From Hondaea fermentalgiana (Eukaryota > Sar > Bigyra > Thraustochytrida > Thraustochytriidae), in contig NPFB01000138.1 in NCBI GenBank assembly GCA_014084085.1, forward strand, positions 3,990 through 35,578: DNA of 31,589 bases, written 5' to 3'. The notes under the pieces were generated by a model, which searched no databases, was not told the DNA's origin, and saw only the letters and a list, made by a program, of their open reading frames with translations. Position numbers and translations under genes: made by a program. Below, piece after piece: positions 17,252 through 27,374 of the stretch. Numbering within the stretch: position 1 is the first letter of the stretch; every line of letters starts with the position of its first letter.

Positions 17252-18613
17252 TTAGGGAGAGATGGTCTTGACGGCTGACACTGTGGCAGTCGGCTTGCGG
17301 AACTTGTACCTGTACACGAGGTATCCGGCGACAGGGGCAACGACCGCGGCCGCGAGGCATCCAGCAAGGACGGCCACGAGCGTCGAGTTATCATCCTCGG
17401 CCTCACACCAGTCGTAGGCTGGGACAAGGTTGTCTTCGAGCCAGCTGCGCATAAAGGTGATTTGCGCATTCTGGCCATTAACAATCTCCCAGAGCATCGT
17501 GACAGCGGGGGTTCCACCCTCATCGTTGTCGTCATTACAAAAGGATTCATCGAGACGGCGGCCGTTGGCGGCAGCGAGTTGGTACAACGCAAGTTCGGGT
17601 CCCTCGAGCTCACTGAGACGGCGACCGTCGTACGAAGTGCCGCACTTGAGCGAGCCAGGGTTGAAGTGAAGGAGCATCTTGGCCATGTTGACAGCGTTCT
17701 GATGATGAGGAATCATTTGGTACATGAACTCCGCCGTGGGATCAGAATTACCAGAGGTGCGCATCTCGGTCATCATTTTGCAGTTGATCGCAGCCATGCA
17801 CTCATTGAAGGTGTTGGCGTCGCCGTTGCAGTGAAAGACGTGGTCGCCACACTGCTCGTGGCCCTGGTACTGGGAGACGTTAAAGGTGCCACAGCCAGCG
17901 TCAAAACCTTCGACCTCATGGTACTCGTATCCAAGGGCAATTTCGTCGGTCGGGGCCCGGATGGCCAGAGTTTCCGTGTCGAGGATCTTGATGCGAAAGG
18001 ACATATATTTGTGGATGTGGCAAAAGGCGAAGATTTCCTTGGTGGCGTCATCCGTGATGTTGACCTCGATGGTGAAGTTACCGGCATCAATCCAGTTGTC
18101 ACGGCCACCTGAGAACCAAACGCCTTCGTACTGGTCGAGGCCAAAGTCTTCTTCGTCGGCGCAAAGACCAGTCAATTCATCGTACTCGTCGCATAGAATC
18201 TCGCCGTTGAGCTTGTACTGCGGGTATTGGCAGGAAAGAGTCTCGTTGCAGGTCGTGCCGCCGGGAGGGTCGACGCCCTTTTCCAGCTCGTCGTTGCCGC
18301 TCAGAGCGCCGTCCGGGGCATAGGCGAAACCAAGCGGATGAAACCAGTTGGTCTTATTGCTTTGGTCAAAGATGTACTTGACGTTGGCCTCCATGCCAAG
18401 AGTGGGCATGTGTCCCTTGTCCTCGCATCCCTCGACCAAAAAGTACCCGGTCTCGCTGACGAAGATGTCGAGCTGAAACCTGAAGATGCAGACCCTCTCG
18501 GAGCCTGTCCCGGAACACTCATTCGACAGACAGAGGTCGTCAAGGACGTAGTCTGCTTGAGTGCCTGCAGCCAACGCCAAGACCCCAACCAGCGCCGCGA
18601 TGATCTTCGACAT
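17252..18613 (-). CDS. Secreted/type I membrane protein: cupredoxin-like plus DUF305
   Basis: A 453-residue protein with ATG at 18613 (an upstream TTG in frame was rejected). Residues 1-20 are a signal peptide (SKIIAALVGVLALAAGTQA). Residues about 45-212 look like a cupredoxin: a strand and loop with NWFHPLGF (His92), and FCHIHKYMSFRI giving Cys198, His201 and Met204, the classic type-1 copper ligand arrangement of His, Cys-x2-His and Met. Residues about 270-400 match DUF305, a four-helix ferritin-like fold, with the family signature MIPHHQNAVNMA (300-311). Two conserved-looking methionine-rich strings flank it. Many Cys pairs and NxT/NxS sites fit an extracytoplasmic location. A transmembrane helix lies at 412-435, with a short basic cytosolic tail. 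Some bacterial DUF305 proteins bind copper, so a copper-binding or copper-redox role is a reasonable inference. Confidence 0.93.
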   Translation of the reverse strand: MSKIIAALVGVLALAAGTQADYVLDDLCLSNECSGTGSERVCIFRFQLDIFVSETGYFLVEGCEDKGHMPTLGMEANVKYIFDQSNKTNWFHPLGFAYAPDGALSGNDELEKGVDPPGGTTCNETLSCQYPQYKLNGEILCDEYDELTGLCADEEDFGLDQYEGVWFSGGRDNWIDAGNFTIEVNITDDATKEIFAFCHIHKYMSFRIKILDTETLAIRAPTDEIALGYEYHEVEGFDAGCGTFNVSQYQGHEQCGDHVFHCNGDANTFNECMAAINCKMMTEMRTSGNSDPTAEFMYQMIPHHQNAVNMAKMLLHFNPGSLKCGTSYDGRRLSELEGPELALYQLAAANGRRLDESFCNDDNDEGGTPAVTMLWEIVNGQNAQITFMRSWLEDNLVPAYDWCEAEDDNSTLVAVLAGCLAAAVVAPVAGYLVYRYKFRKPTATVSAVKTISP

Positions 18614-19921
18614 TTTACAATCCCTCTTTCCCTTGGAAAAGAGCAAGGTGACTTGCTGTGCAGTAGAAGACTTATCCCTTCAAAAGGCTTATCTGTACAA
18701 GAGACTCCGTCGTTTAATTTTCTCTTCGTGTTGAGGTTTTGCTGCTGCTGCTGTTGTCGCAACATGAGCTCGAAACATGCTCAGCTCTCTCCATCACCTT
18801 CGACCTTGCTCGCCGTATTTTGCAGGCGTGCCGACGTTATCTTTGATTAGAGCTAGCGAGCTGCTTCCTCCGACTCGTGCCACTGTGACGGGGACCAGAC
18901 GAGAGCAGGGAGCGAGAGGTATACCTGAGACACTTTCTTTCACCTAAACTTTCTATTTGTCTCAGACTCACTCTCTGCATGAATGCACGGAAGGTATAGA
19001 TAGGAAACGAGGAGGCCGCCCGCAGTTGGGGCCGGAGCCTGGCGCCAGCAGCAGCTGGCAGCTGCAGAAGATGGGAGAAAGACTTTTCAGAAACAAAGGA
19101 GCGTATATGCGCGGATGGATGCGATGCAATGCGGAGCCGCGGAGCCGCGGACACGGAGTTGGGGCCGCGGGGCTGGTGCTTCCTTTTGAGAAATTGAGAG
19201 AGAGAGAGAGTGATCGATAGCTGCGCCAATAGGGAGGTCGCGTTGAGCCGAGCCCTCGCGACGGGATCATCTATCACCCACAGTCACGGCGGGCAACTTG
19301 GAATGTACTGCAATGCACGGCTATGCATTGCACGGCCAGGCAGGAATGCATGTGCCGGTACATTTACACTCACACCCGTCTCTCAACGCGAGGCGAACCT
19401 TCGCAAGAGAGGGCAGGCGAGAGCTATGTTGAAGAGAAGGGAGTATGGTAATCCGTGCCAGGCAGCCTGGACGGGCTGCCAGCAGTGAAGTTAAATTTGC
19501 CTTCATTGACTGTGAAGTCGAGCGTCTGAGAGCCCTAATCGTGAAGAAGCCAGTCTCGATCATGTGCTTCCCCTTGCTGCACTGAGTGCATCTTCGGAAA
19601 ATGGCGCCATCTCGCTGCCTGTCCTTCGCCGCACGGAGCGGCAGGATGGAATAACCAAGGATGCGTCTGCCCCAGACGCACGTCTGCTTCCTCTGACTCT
19701 GATCTCTCATCAAGGCTGGCTTAGGTTTCCGCGCTGCTGTTTCGAGACGCAATGCTTGGTCATGTCTAGCCGTGTCTACTGCTGCGGACGATTAAGCTAG
19801 CTAGCTAGAAGCTTGAGACGTTGAAGGGTTGAAGGTTGGCACAAATAGGTGTTTCCCAAACAAGACATCTGCACGGATGAAAAGGTATACTAGTGAGCCC
19901 AGCTCTCCGATACACGCCGAG

Positions 19922-20365
19922 GTAAGAAATGACACGTATGATTGGCGGCTAATAATTCCGGCAGACAATACCCGAGCGAGTGTCTGATGGCACCGTCTAA
20001 AATCATGCATGCACGGACTCTCACCGAAGCCAAGATCCGGGCTGAACTGGAGCGCGAAGAGGAAGAGGCGCGAGCGCTGGCCCGTGCGTCCAGCCACCTA
20101 TGCCCGGTTGGAGGCAACGAGAAGTGTTCTGGCTTTCCCCATGGCCTTCCGGCGGCGAAGTAAGTTGTTTCGCCGTACAAAAGCGATCCCGATCTGCTAA
20201 GTGTGTGCGTGCAGCATACATTCATTCCACTTAGATGATAAATTTCTGATTGCTTGTCAACGACCCAGAACGAGCAAACGGCTCCGTCTTTCCTTGAAGC
20301 GATCCAGCTTGTATGCGTCGTGCTTGGCTGCAAGCCCAGCCTGCCTCATGCTTCGGCATTTCTAG
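19922..20365 (+). other. Weak candidate for a spliced small gene
   Basis: CCGAG|GTAAGA at 19921/19922 and GGCGAA|GTAAGT at 20159/20160 are near-perfect 5' splice sites. Each is followed by a plausible acceptor: CTAAT...CCGGCAG ending at 19964, and GCTAAG...GTGCAG ending at 20214. An ATG at 19987 opens a frame (58 codons, helical, with EAKIRAELEREEEEARALAR) that would stop at once in the second intron. After splicing out 20160-20214 it stays open to a TAG at 20363-20365, giving 107 residues. The first intron would lie in the 5' UTR. No protein family is recognised, and 50 open codons can arise by chance. Confidence 0.2.
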
Positions 20366-20650
20366 TCGCCATTGTACGCGTGTCACGGCACGTTAGTAAG
20401 ATCTCTGAGAGACTTGAGCCCCTGCTAGAATGAATCTGGCGTCTCTCTCACCAAGACCTAGAATTGGCAGCATGAATACGGAAATGAGTTGCTCCTTTGT
20501 TGATTCGCGGGAAGAAATTGGTGCCTGGTATAAGAGCAAACGATTACAAGCGATTATGAGCGCAAGCAGACCCGCTTGTTTATTGCTAATATCTCGCGAT
20601 GCTGCTCAAAAGAAATAATCCAGGTCGCATCGTGTGTTGTTCGGTGCTCC

Positions 20651-20684
20651 TTGCAAGATCTCCGTTGTTCGTTGCAAGATCTCC
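20651..20684. repeat. 21-bp-period direct repeat
   Basis: TTGCAAGATCTCC occurs twice (20651-20663 and 20672-20684) with a related spacer, giving a 21-bp period. It would encode two RCSLQDL heptads, but the frame has no ATG. Confidence 0.85.
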
Positions 20685-22260
20685 ATTCAATACCAGAGGC
20701 TTTCGGTCTCCTAAATGGTCACAACATAGTATACTTTCTTTGCGCCCGGCATGCTCGTTTTGAACGAAATGGGAAAACAAGCAACGAGACCAGATCTTCG
20801 TCGCTGATTCGATTCAATTCACGCTATAATCAGCGTCCAAGCGAGACAACGTACGACCATACAAGCGGAAACCCCTGTCGTCAACGCGCCAGTGACCATG
20901 TCAACCATGAATAAAACTCGCGACAGGATTGCGGGCACAGAATTGAAGGGTCGACTCACCACGACAAGCTTTCCACGTTTCCGGATACTACCCGAATTCA
21001 ACGCGTCTTGCTTGAACATTGACCCTCGAATCTTGCGTGAGGTTGAGAAGGGTCTGGTACTCTATTCACCACGTGTCGCCTTGCTCATTGGATACATATT
21101 GTTCTGCATGATGATTGACGAGCAGGACGAAATCGTGCTCCTTTGAAAGTTCCACGCGTGGTTCGCTGATCAAGACACACTCAGCTTGCAGCACCTCGAA
21201 TCATTTTGTCGCCCTCGCTCGGGGGCTACGATATCCATCATTAAAGAGCACGCAACTTTCATGAAGATCAGACGCAAGATAGGCCTAGTGGAAAACAAAC
21301 TGAAGTGATCAATCCCGGAGCGATTGCTCATTGCCTTTTTTTTATCATTACCCTTACACCTGAGCTAAAATCCGCAGTCAACCTTGTCACTTACAAGTTT
21401 TCGCAGAGTCGCAGGCGCTCAAGTCGCCTGTGCACGTTCACTTCCTTGCTTGCACGCGCTCGCACACGGCCGTCTCATCGCGCCAATGCATTCAGAGATC
21501 ATGACGTCGCTATTCGCAGGAAAACATCTCCAAATAAGAAAGAGCCAGAAGCACACAAACGATCTTTTCACGATTGCAAGCGCGTGTCCTCAAGGCCTAT
21601 CAGAGTGTGTATGCTGGCTAAGTTCGTAAAACTAGTACTTTTCGCTGCACTCGCGAGCCGAACTTGGCTTTCTTTCTTTCTCTGCTGGGGTGCCAGCAGT
21701 GCAGAAACGTGAAATCATGACTCACCTGGAATCGCTTATGAGCCACCGACGGTTAGTTGGCGGCGCGCGAGGGAGCTCGTAGGCGTCCCCACAGCCAAAC
21801 TCTCTATGCGTGGCGCTGCCAGCGGTGCACAAGCGAGCTTTCGCCTTACTTAACGCACACACGCACTGGCGGCAAATGAAGGAAGACGTGAGATATGATA
21901 GAAGTGAATACTTGGAGCCTGAAAGCGTGAAAACCCAACAGAATTTATTTTAATTCGAAGCCGCGAGTGGCTTGGAGGACATTTTCAGCCGCATGAAATG
22001 ACTGAATTGCAGCACCTTTTTGAGTAGCAAGTTGAAACGCGGCAAGTGGCATCGCGGAAGATAACGTTGCGAAAAAAGGTTCGGCAAAGCTACTCTACTC
22101 TAACAAGGCCTCAGGCGAACATAAATTCACACACTACCGCTCTACGTATCCTAAAAATCTTGATATTCACTCCAACATCATGTCAGAAATGCGCCGGACG
22201 CCCGACATCACTCCAACACCAAATTGTAATCGAGAGCTCCTTCTACAATATAATTAAGGA

Positions 22261-22500
22261 TTTGTAAAAATACGCAATATTTACGTATTATATGTACAAT
22301 ATAGTTGCATAACTCCAAAATTATGAATTTTAGATAACATTTATAGCTTAATCTTCATTAAAATTCTTATTTTATTTATATATTGGAATTTTATTGTATC
22401 AATTGACTCAAAATATGTATTTTGTATAATACTTTCAGTAAAAATCAAAATTTGCATGAGAGCTTGAAGCTTTTCGTGAATATACATATAAAAAATATAT
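22261..22500. other. Sharp low-GC island (20% GC over 240 bases)
   Basis: By direct count, 48 of 240 bases are G or C, whereas the 60 bases on either side are 42-45% GC and the genes are far higher. The island contains TATATATA-like runs and no convincing ORF. It could be a matrix-attachment or replication element, a mitochondrial DNA insertion, or a decayed element. Confidence 0.9.
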
Positions 22501-22926
22501 GAAAGCAACTCCATGGTTCGTAGATCGACCCTTTGCGTCAAACGATTTCTTTACTGACCTGAGAAGAATCTGGAAATGGGCTTATGGGTTGGTTAGACGG
22601 ATTGCGTTAGATTTTTCATTCATGCAGGCTTATTATTTATCTATCTATTGGCCTGTTGCGCGCCGAAGCGCCCGCCTTCTTTGATTTGGTTGTTTTTAAA
22701 GATTATCTTGAAAAGGCAAACAATATTTTCTTCTTGCTCGGTTGAATGAATGGGCGGGCGTTCAACGATCGATCGCTCCTCCTGCAAAAAGGTGGAAAGA
22801 ACTGCTTCGAGAGCTCATCATTCTGACAATGAAGGAGGAGCAAGCGAGCAAAGCAATGAATTCACATACTATCACTCTCAGTTAAATAATTATTGTTGGT
22901 GTGCGTAGAAGGCTCGTTCCTCTCTC

Positions 22927-22948
22927 ACCTACCTACCTACCTACGTAC
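22927..22948. repeat. (ACCT)n microsatellite
   Basis: Four to five ACCT/CTAC units ending in CTACGTAC, in the gene-poor region. Confidence 0.9.
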
Positions 22949-23355
22949 GGTCGCTACACACACGCTTACAATATCCACCACTGAAAAGCTCCGGGGCGAA
23001 CGTTCAAAGGCAGCAATGAATCCCTCTGCTCGTCTCGGCGCTGGTAACAAAATGCGCACTTTGACTTTGATCGAGTATGGAAGACAGCAGATGGAATGAG
23101 GGTTTTCTTTCTCTTTTGCGAGTGAGCAGGAAATTGAAGAGGCTCCTTAAAAGATTCTCGTTGCAGCCTTTCGGCTGCATCGCTCTCACTCCAATAACCT
23201 CATGCCCCCCTTTTGCGACGAATAGTTGGTGGTGGTGGTTTGATCAACTAGTTGTAAGGGTGCACTGCATCAATCGATTGATGGGATGGACCTGTTGGTG
23301 ACATTGATACATTTATTTTGCGCTTGGCCACGCACGACCTATCGAATGGTGATGA

Positions 23356-23397
23356 CCAATGAGGACGACTCAATGAGGACGACTCAATAAGGACGAC
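23356..23397. repeat. Three 14-bp tandem units (TCAATGAGGACGAC)
   Basis: Three consecutive 14-bp copies with one or two substitutions each, about 300 bases from the stop codon of the PH gene at 23691. Confidence 0.95.
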
Positions 23398-23690
23398 TTC
23401 ATTTGGGAGAAGAGCGAGAGTCTTGTTCGCAAGCAAGTTCGTTGAAATCTCGTAAAAGAAAGTCGAACACAGAATTATGATGTGATGTGATGTGGTAAAA
23501 TGGGTGGGTGGATGTATAAAAGCGAAGATGGCCAGGTGAAACAGGACACATAGGCTACATACACGGAGAGTGCCTGTCTACCCACTCGTATCGAGTGTGA
23601 AAGGACAGAAGGGACATACGCACAAAAGGCGATCCCCGTCGCGCGCTTACAGCGAGCCAACCCAGACTCTCTCTCGCTGCCTCTCTTTCA

Positions 23691-24599
23691 TCAGCGCAAG
23701 GAATCGCGTTTTCCGAACATGGATCCCCCACCGATCCAGAAGGATCGATTGCGCTCCGCCGGAGTCATGACATCTGATGCTGCTGCAATGGCTTGGTTGC
23801 GCTTGTACGTGGCAAAGGCTTTCCAGGCGTAAAAGACGCTGGCCTGGGTCCGGCGCTCGTAGCGCTCAGTGACTTGCTTGTCGAAGATCTCGGCGACGAC
23901 GTCCTCCATTTGCTCAAGTACATCCTCGGCGTTTACAGTGCCTTTTCTGAGTTCGCTAGCAAGGTCGAGAACTTCTTGAACGCCGACGCGCCAGATGTCG
24001 GTGAGCATTCGATCTTTGAGTCGAAACTGGGCATTGTAGTCGAGCCATGCTTTGTTGATCGTATCCGTCCAACTTTCCTGCGAAACCTTGGACGGGGCAG
24101 AGATCATGTATGTTCGCGCGTCGGTGTGGACGGCAAATACGTTGCGCATGCGGACCATGGCGTAAGTGGATCGCGGTAAACCTTGGGCCACTTTGTTCTT
24201 GTCATCGAAAGTCATCATTTCAGTGTAAGAGACACTACCGTAGGCCTCCTCGTTGTTTCTGAAAGCATCTTCGTCGCGGTAGTATCGAAGACCTCGCGAG
24301 CGATGCAGGACAAAGTAGCGGCGATGCCAGCTCTTGACGCGTCCTCCTTGTTTGCTGAGCAATCCTTGCAACAGAAAGTTCTTGTCATCTAGTTCGGTCG
24401 CGAGCGATTCACCGCGCCTTCGCCCACCAATGATAGACATGGCCGAAATGGAGGATCCGGCGGTGTCGCGCCTGATCTGGCTTTTCCTCGTACGTTCCTC
24501 CTCCGCGGCCAGCTTTCGAACGACCTCCTCCATCCGCTGAATGTTCACGGAGGGCCGTCCCGCAGGCGGGCGCGATACCACTGCCTCATCGTCTGCCAT
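23691..24599 (-). CDS. PH-domain protein with helical C-terminus
   Basis: From the first in-frame ATG (24599) the protein is 302 residues. Residues 20-43 are a charged helix. Residues 76-188 are a PH domain: LLQGLLSKQGGRVKSWHRRYFVLHRSRGLRYY (LSK, then W-x-x-RYFVL) and a closing W-T-D-T-I helix. The lysine/arginine-rich first loop fits phosphoinositide binding. Residues 195-270 are helical, and YAWKAFATYKR (257-267) resembles a short centrin/calmodulin-binding helix of the Sfi1 type, which is only a suggestion. The reading frame stays open upstream to 25094 with coding-like codon choice but no ATG, so the true N-terminus may be longer and joined by an intron. Downstream lies the gene-poor region. 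Confidence 0.85.
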   Translation of the reverse strand: MADDEAVVSRPPAGRPSVNIQRMEEVVRKLAAEEERTRKSQIRRDTAGSSISAMSIIGGRRRGESLATELDDKNFLLQGLLSKQGGRVKSWHRRYFVLHRSRGLRYYRDEDAFRNNEEAYGSVSYTEMMTFDDKNKVAQGLPRSTYAMVRMRNVFAVHTDARTYMISAPSKVSQESWTDTINKAWLDYNAQFRLKDRMLTDIWRVGVQEVLDLASELRKGTVNAEDVLEQMEDVVAEIFDKQVTERYERRTQASVFYAWKAFATYKRNQAIAAASDVMTPAERNRSFWIGGGSMFGKRDSLR

Positions 24600-25094
24600 C
24601 GTTTTGAGCTTGCTTTTGCTGGCGTCCTCGTCCTCGTTTTCGTCGAGCTCGAGCTGCGCGGGGTCTTGGAGCTCTTCGCCCTCCGGCTCGGAAACTCTTC
24701 CGGGGGAGGAGGAGTGCCAGGGCCGCCAAATATGCGCCGCGGGGGTCTTGGGCCAGTGTCTGAGCCCCGACGAGTCGAGCTCCTTGGGCACGCGGGCGAG
24801 CAGGGCCTTGGCGCGCGACCCGATGCGAGATGGCGTGCCGAGGGTGGGGCGCGGGGTCCACGACGCCTCCTCCGAGGACTCCCGTGGACCGCTGTCCGAG
24901 GACTCCGCGTCCGACAGCTTGCCCGCGGAGTTCGCCTTCCCTCCCGCCTCCCTCTCTCCCTCCGCTCGCCGCCCTGCCTCTCTCCTCTCCGGCCCTCGCT
25001 TGCCCGGACGCGCTCGGGGTGTTCGCGCTCTGCGTGGCGCGCGCGTGCAGCCCCAGCAGCACCATGCAGAGAGAAGGCGGCGCTGGTCATTCGG
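24600..25094 (-). other. Open frame upstream of the PH gene without ATG
   Basis: In phase with the PH gene, the minus strand is open from 25094 to 24600. The part from about 24920 to 24600 encodes an acidic, Ser-rich stretch (for example SDAESSDSGPRESSEEASW, then ELDSSGLRHWPK, then an acidic DEN-rich run) with codon choice like the neighbouring genes. No ATG is present in phase. An upstream exon with a different-frame ATG (candidates at 25065 and 25102), a non-ATG start or a sequencing frameshift would explain it. Confidence 0.45.
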
Positions 25095-25183
25095 TCATTC
25101 ATTCATTTCTTTTGTTCACTTGTCTAGCCTAGCCTATACTCGCTCATTCACAGTCAGTGGTTCATTTGCCCTCTGGCCTGTGC

Positions 25184-25230
25184 ACTCACTCACTCACTCA
25201 TTCACTTACTACTCACTCACTCACTCTCAC
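25184..25230. repeat. (TCAC)n microsatellite
   Basis: Imperfect CACT/TCAC units from 25184 to 25230, with a TTACTACTCA interruption. It belongs to the same tetranucleotide repeat class seen throughout the intergenic DNA. Confidence 0.9.
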
Positions 25231-27144
25231 AAATAATCGCCCGCTTATTATTAGTGGCTTGGGTGTATAGCAAGGCTAGCGCGTGCCTGCTCTGCGTGCC
25301 TTTTCTGCGTCATGAAGTGAAAAATGGCTGCCTGCAGGGCACCAGGGTGGTATGCTACTACACTACAACCAGCCCAGAGGCGCTTTGCTGTTTCGACGCG
25401 TGCACATCTCCACTTCTCCGCGGCAATCGGGAGTCGCGGCGCAGCCAAATCGCTCTCTCGCGGCGCGTACACACGCACGGCCTTCTCTGTGTTTCTCCCT
25501 CTCTCACCCGCGCCGTCAGAGCAGTGCACGCGCTGCCATCATCCCCAGTAGGCTAAAGTACTACTAGGCTGGCTAGGCCTACTCGGCTAGGCGACGAGGA
25601 TCGTAGGGAAGCAAGCGAGCAAGAAAGCAAGCACTCGCTCAGACGAAAGACAAGGAGAAGCGAGCCATTGCGCCGCGAGAGAGGTGGGAGCTCGTGCCTC
25701 ATCAACAAGGCGCTCATCTCATCATCCAAACTGCAAGTTGTTGTCATGGTCTGGCGATGCATCGATCTCAGCCTGCAGTCAGAGCTCAGCGTCTGATGCA
25801 AGTCCCATCCAAACCATGGTATACCTTCTTTTCTCGAGGAATGAAGGAGGGCCAATGAAATGAGCGAGGGTGAGAGGAAAATTTGCGCAAATGAACGGCG
25901 GGCCGGGGAGAAGAGATTGCGATTGTTCCCGGCGGGAACGGTGAAGGTCCTTCTCTCCCTCCCTCTGTCCCTTATTACTGAGAAGAAGGTCACAATCCAG
26001 GGATGGCTAAAAGAGAGCGTGTCTTCAAGCAACTTCACATTAGAATATCAATTTTGAGAAGGATCGCGCAAGGGAATATTTGGTTGTTGATTGCAAATGC
26101 AGATTGAGCAACTCACCGCGACCAAATTCTCAACAGCCCGCCAAGCAAGAAAAGAAAGATCATAACCATCGGAATGGGAAACTCGTGGAGGAGGACGCTC
26201 GATTGCTGGGTCTAGCTAGGGGATAGAGATTCAAAGTCGTCCGGTCCAAAGCGACCCGTGACGAAAGACCCATTCCTTTAAACGTAGCTGCAGCTGCAGA
26301 CTGATGACGGAATTGTATTGTTTTAAGTGTCCTCGTGCAGAATCATTTCTTTCTACCCCAAAAAATGAATTTGAGTCTAGCTATCCTACTGATTCCCAGT
26401 CTCTCCGGCTGGCCAGAGAGCTGGTGTTTCACCGAAACGAGACTTTGATCGCATGGTAAGAAGCCACATGAAGCAGCTTTCCATTTAGGTATGCCAAAGA
26501 AAAGTAGTAATCGGTTCTTTGTTGTAAGGCCAAGTCCAGGTCTGATTCAAATGGGCACTGGTGTCAGAAACAAACAAGAATACAGTTTCTTTTCTTTCAT
26601 TTTTTAAAAAGTTGCTAGACTGGCGGGCAAGACCTTCGACACGATAAATACTTACTGTCGTTCGTCGACTGCTGATAGTGGTGAGTGCTCGAATAAAGAC
26701 AATCAACCGTGGCCTCGCAGGGACGCCCTCTCTTTGTCTCCACAGGTTCATTTCCTGTCCATCTCCCTGTTTATTCTTCAACCACAGCCATGCAAAGACC
26801 ACGCCCGCAGCTCTTCCTCGTGCTGGTTACTTGGCCTACCGCAGAAGAAGGCCAAACGCCCTCACAAGGGCACCCCACAGCGTGTGTAGAGACCGACGCG
26901 CTGTGTGCGTGGCGCCGTGACCGGGGCTGTATAGACCTCTTCTCGCTGCGAGGTCTGTTTGGGCCACTTCGCGGCGAGAGACCTGAAAGTTCGACTTGCG
27001 AGGGTCCGTCTACAGTGTGGCGTAACCGCGGCACAATGGACTATCTGCTGCCGCAAGTGCAGCTCGCGCGGCCAGCGCTTGCTTGCAGGGCAGCTAGGTC
27101 GCTAGCTAGCGAATACTATAGGAGCCGGGCAGGCAGGCAGACGC

Positions 27145-27211
27145 TGCAGGCAGAGGCAGGCAGAGGCAGAGGCAGGCAGAGGCAGAGGCAGGCAGAGGCA
27201 GAGGCAGGCAG
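27145..27211. repeat. GGCAGA / GGCAGGCAGA minisatellite
   Basis: Alternating GGCAGA and GGCAGGCAGA units, with a 16-bp higher-order period, lie 160-230 bases upstream of the ATG at 27375. They encode Gly/Arg/Ala/Glu/Gln-rich peptide if translated, which is typical of untranslated repeat DNA. Confidence 0.92.
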
Positions 27212-27374
27212 TCCACCAGCGAGCGAGAGTCCTGCGCACGTCCGTCCGCGCAGCCTCCGAGGCCCCTCTCCCCCCTACTTCCTCGCGCCCGCTCCCTTCT
27301 CTCGGCGCCATCTCCTTCTCCCGCGCGCTCGTGCGCAGGTTCAGACAGAGGAGCTAGCGAGCTCGCCAGGAAAG

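Larger units (their letters stand above)
18614..23690. other. 5-kb gene-poor region
   Basis: No frame here combines an ATG, useful length and a recognisable domain. The left part (18614-19800) has CTG and GA runs. The middle (19850-20400) contains the best splice-site-like sequences of the window. Positions 20400-22240 show only short accidental frames, such as a 21-bp direct repeat at 20651-20684. Positions 22261-22500 are a sharp low-GC island. The right part (22501-23690) has CTAC and 14-bp repeats. Codon-like GC bias seen in the real genes is absent, and the stretch is probably non-coding or decayed sequence. Confidence 0.5.
25095..27374. other. Divergent intergenic region, no supported gene
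   Basis: A space between the minus-strand PH gene and the plus-strand mitochondrial protein gene. It contains TCAC/TCAT tetranucleotide arrays (25184-25230 and near 25088-25110), CTAGCCTAGCCTA at 25124-25136, a cluster of TAGGC/GGCTAGG words at 25566-25592 with CTAGGCCTA, broken AAGC units near 25609-25635 and a GGCAGA minisatellite at 27145-27211. Frames on both strands lack ATG or look random. The in-frame ATG at 26790 of the last gene's open frame is treated as 5' UTR. Confidence 0.5.

Noticed and set aside
20892..21146. 84-codon open frame with a hydrophobic C-terminus
   Set aside because: It starts at GTG with an ATG two codons in, but has no domain, no coding-type GC bias and lies in decayed-looking sequence. 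It was too weak to call.
24545..25102. Arg-rich ORFs antiparallel in phase to the PH gene extension
   Set aside because: They are alternative frames of GC-rich coding-like sequence with very high Arg/Gly content. They could at most contribute a short first exon.
27145..27211. Possible CRISPR-like regular repeat
   Set aside because: Units are 6-10 bp with no unique spacers; it is a minisatellite in eukaryotic DNA.
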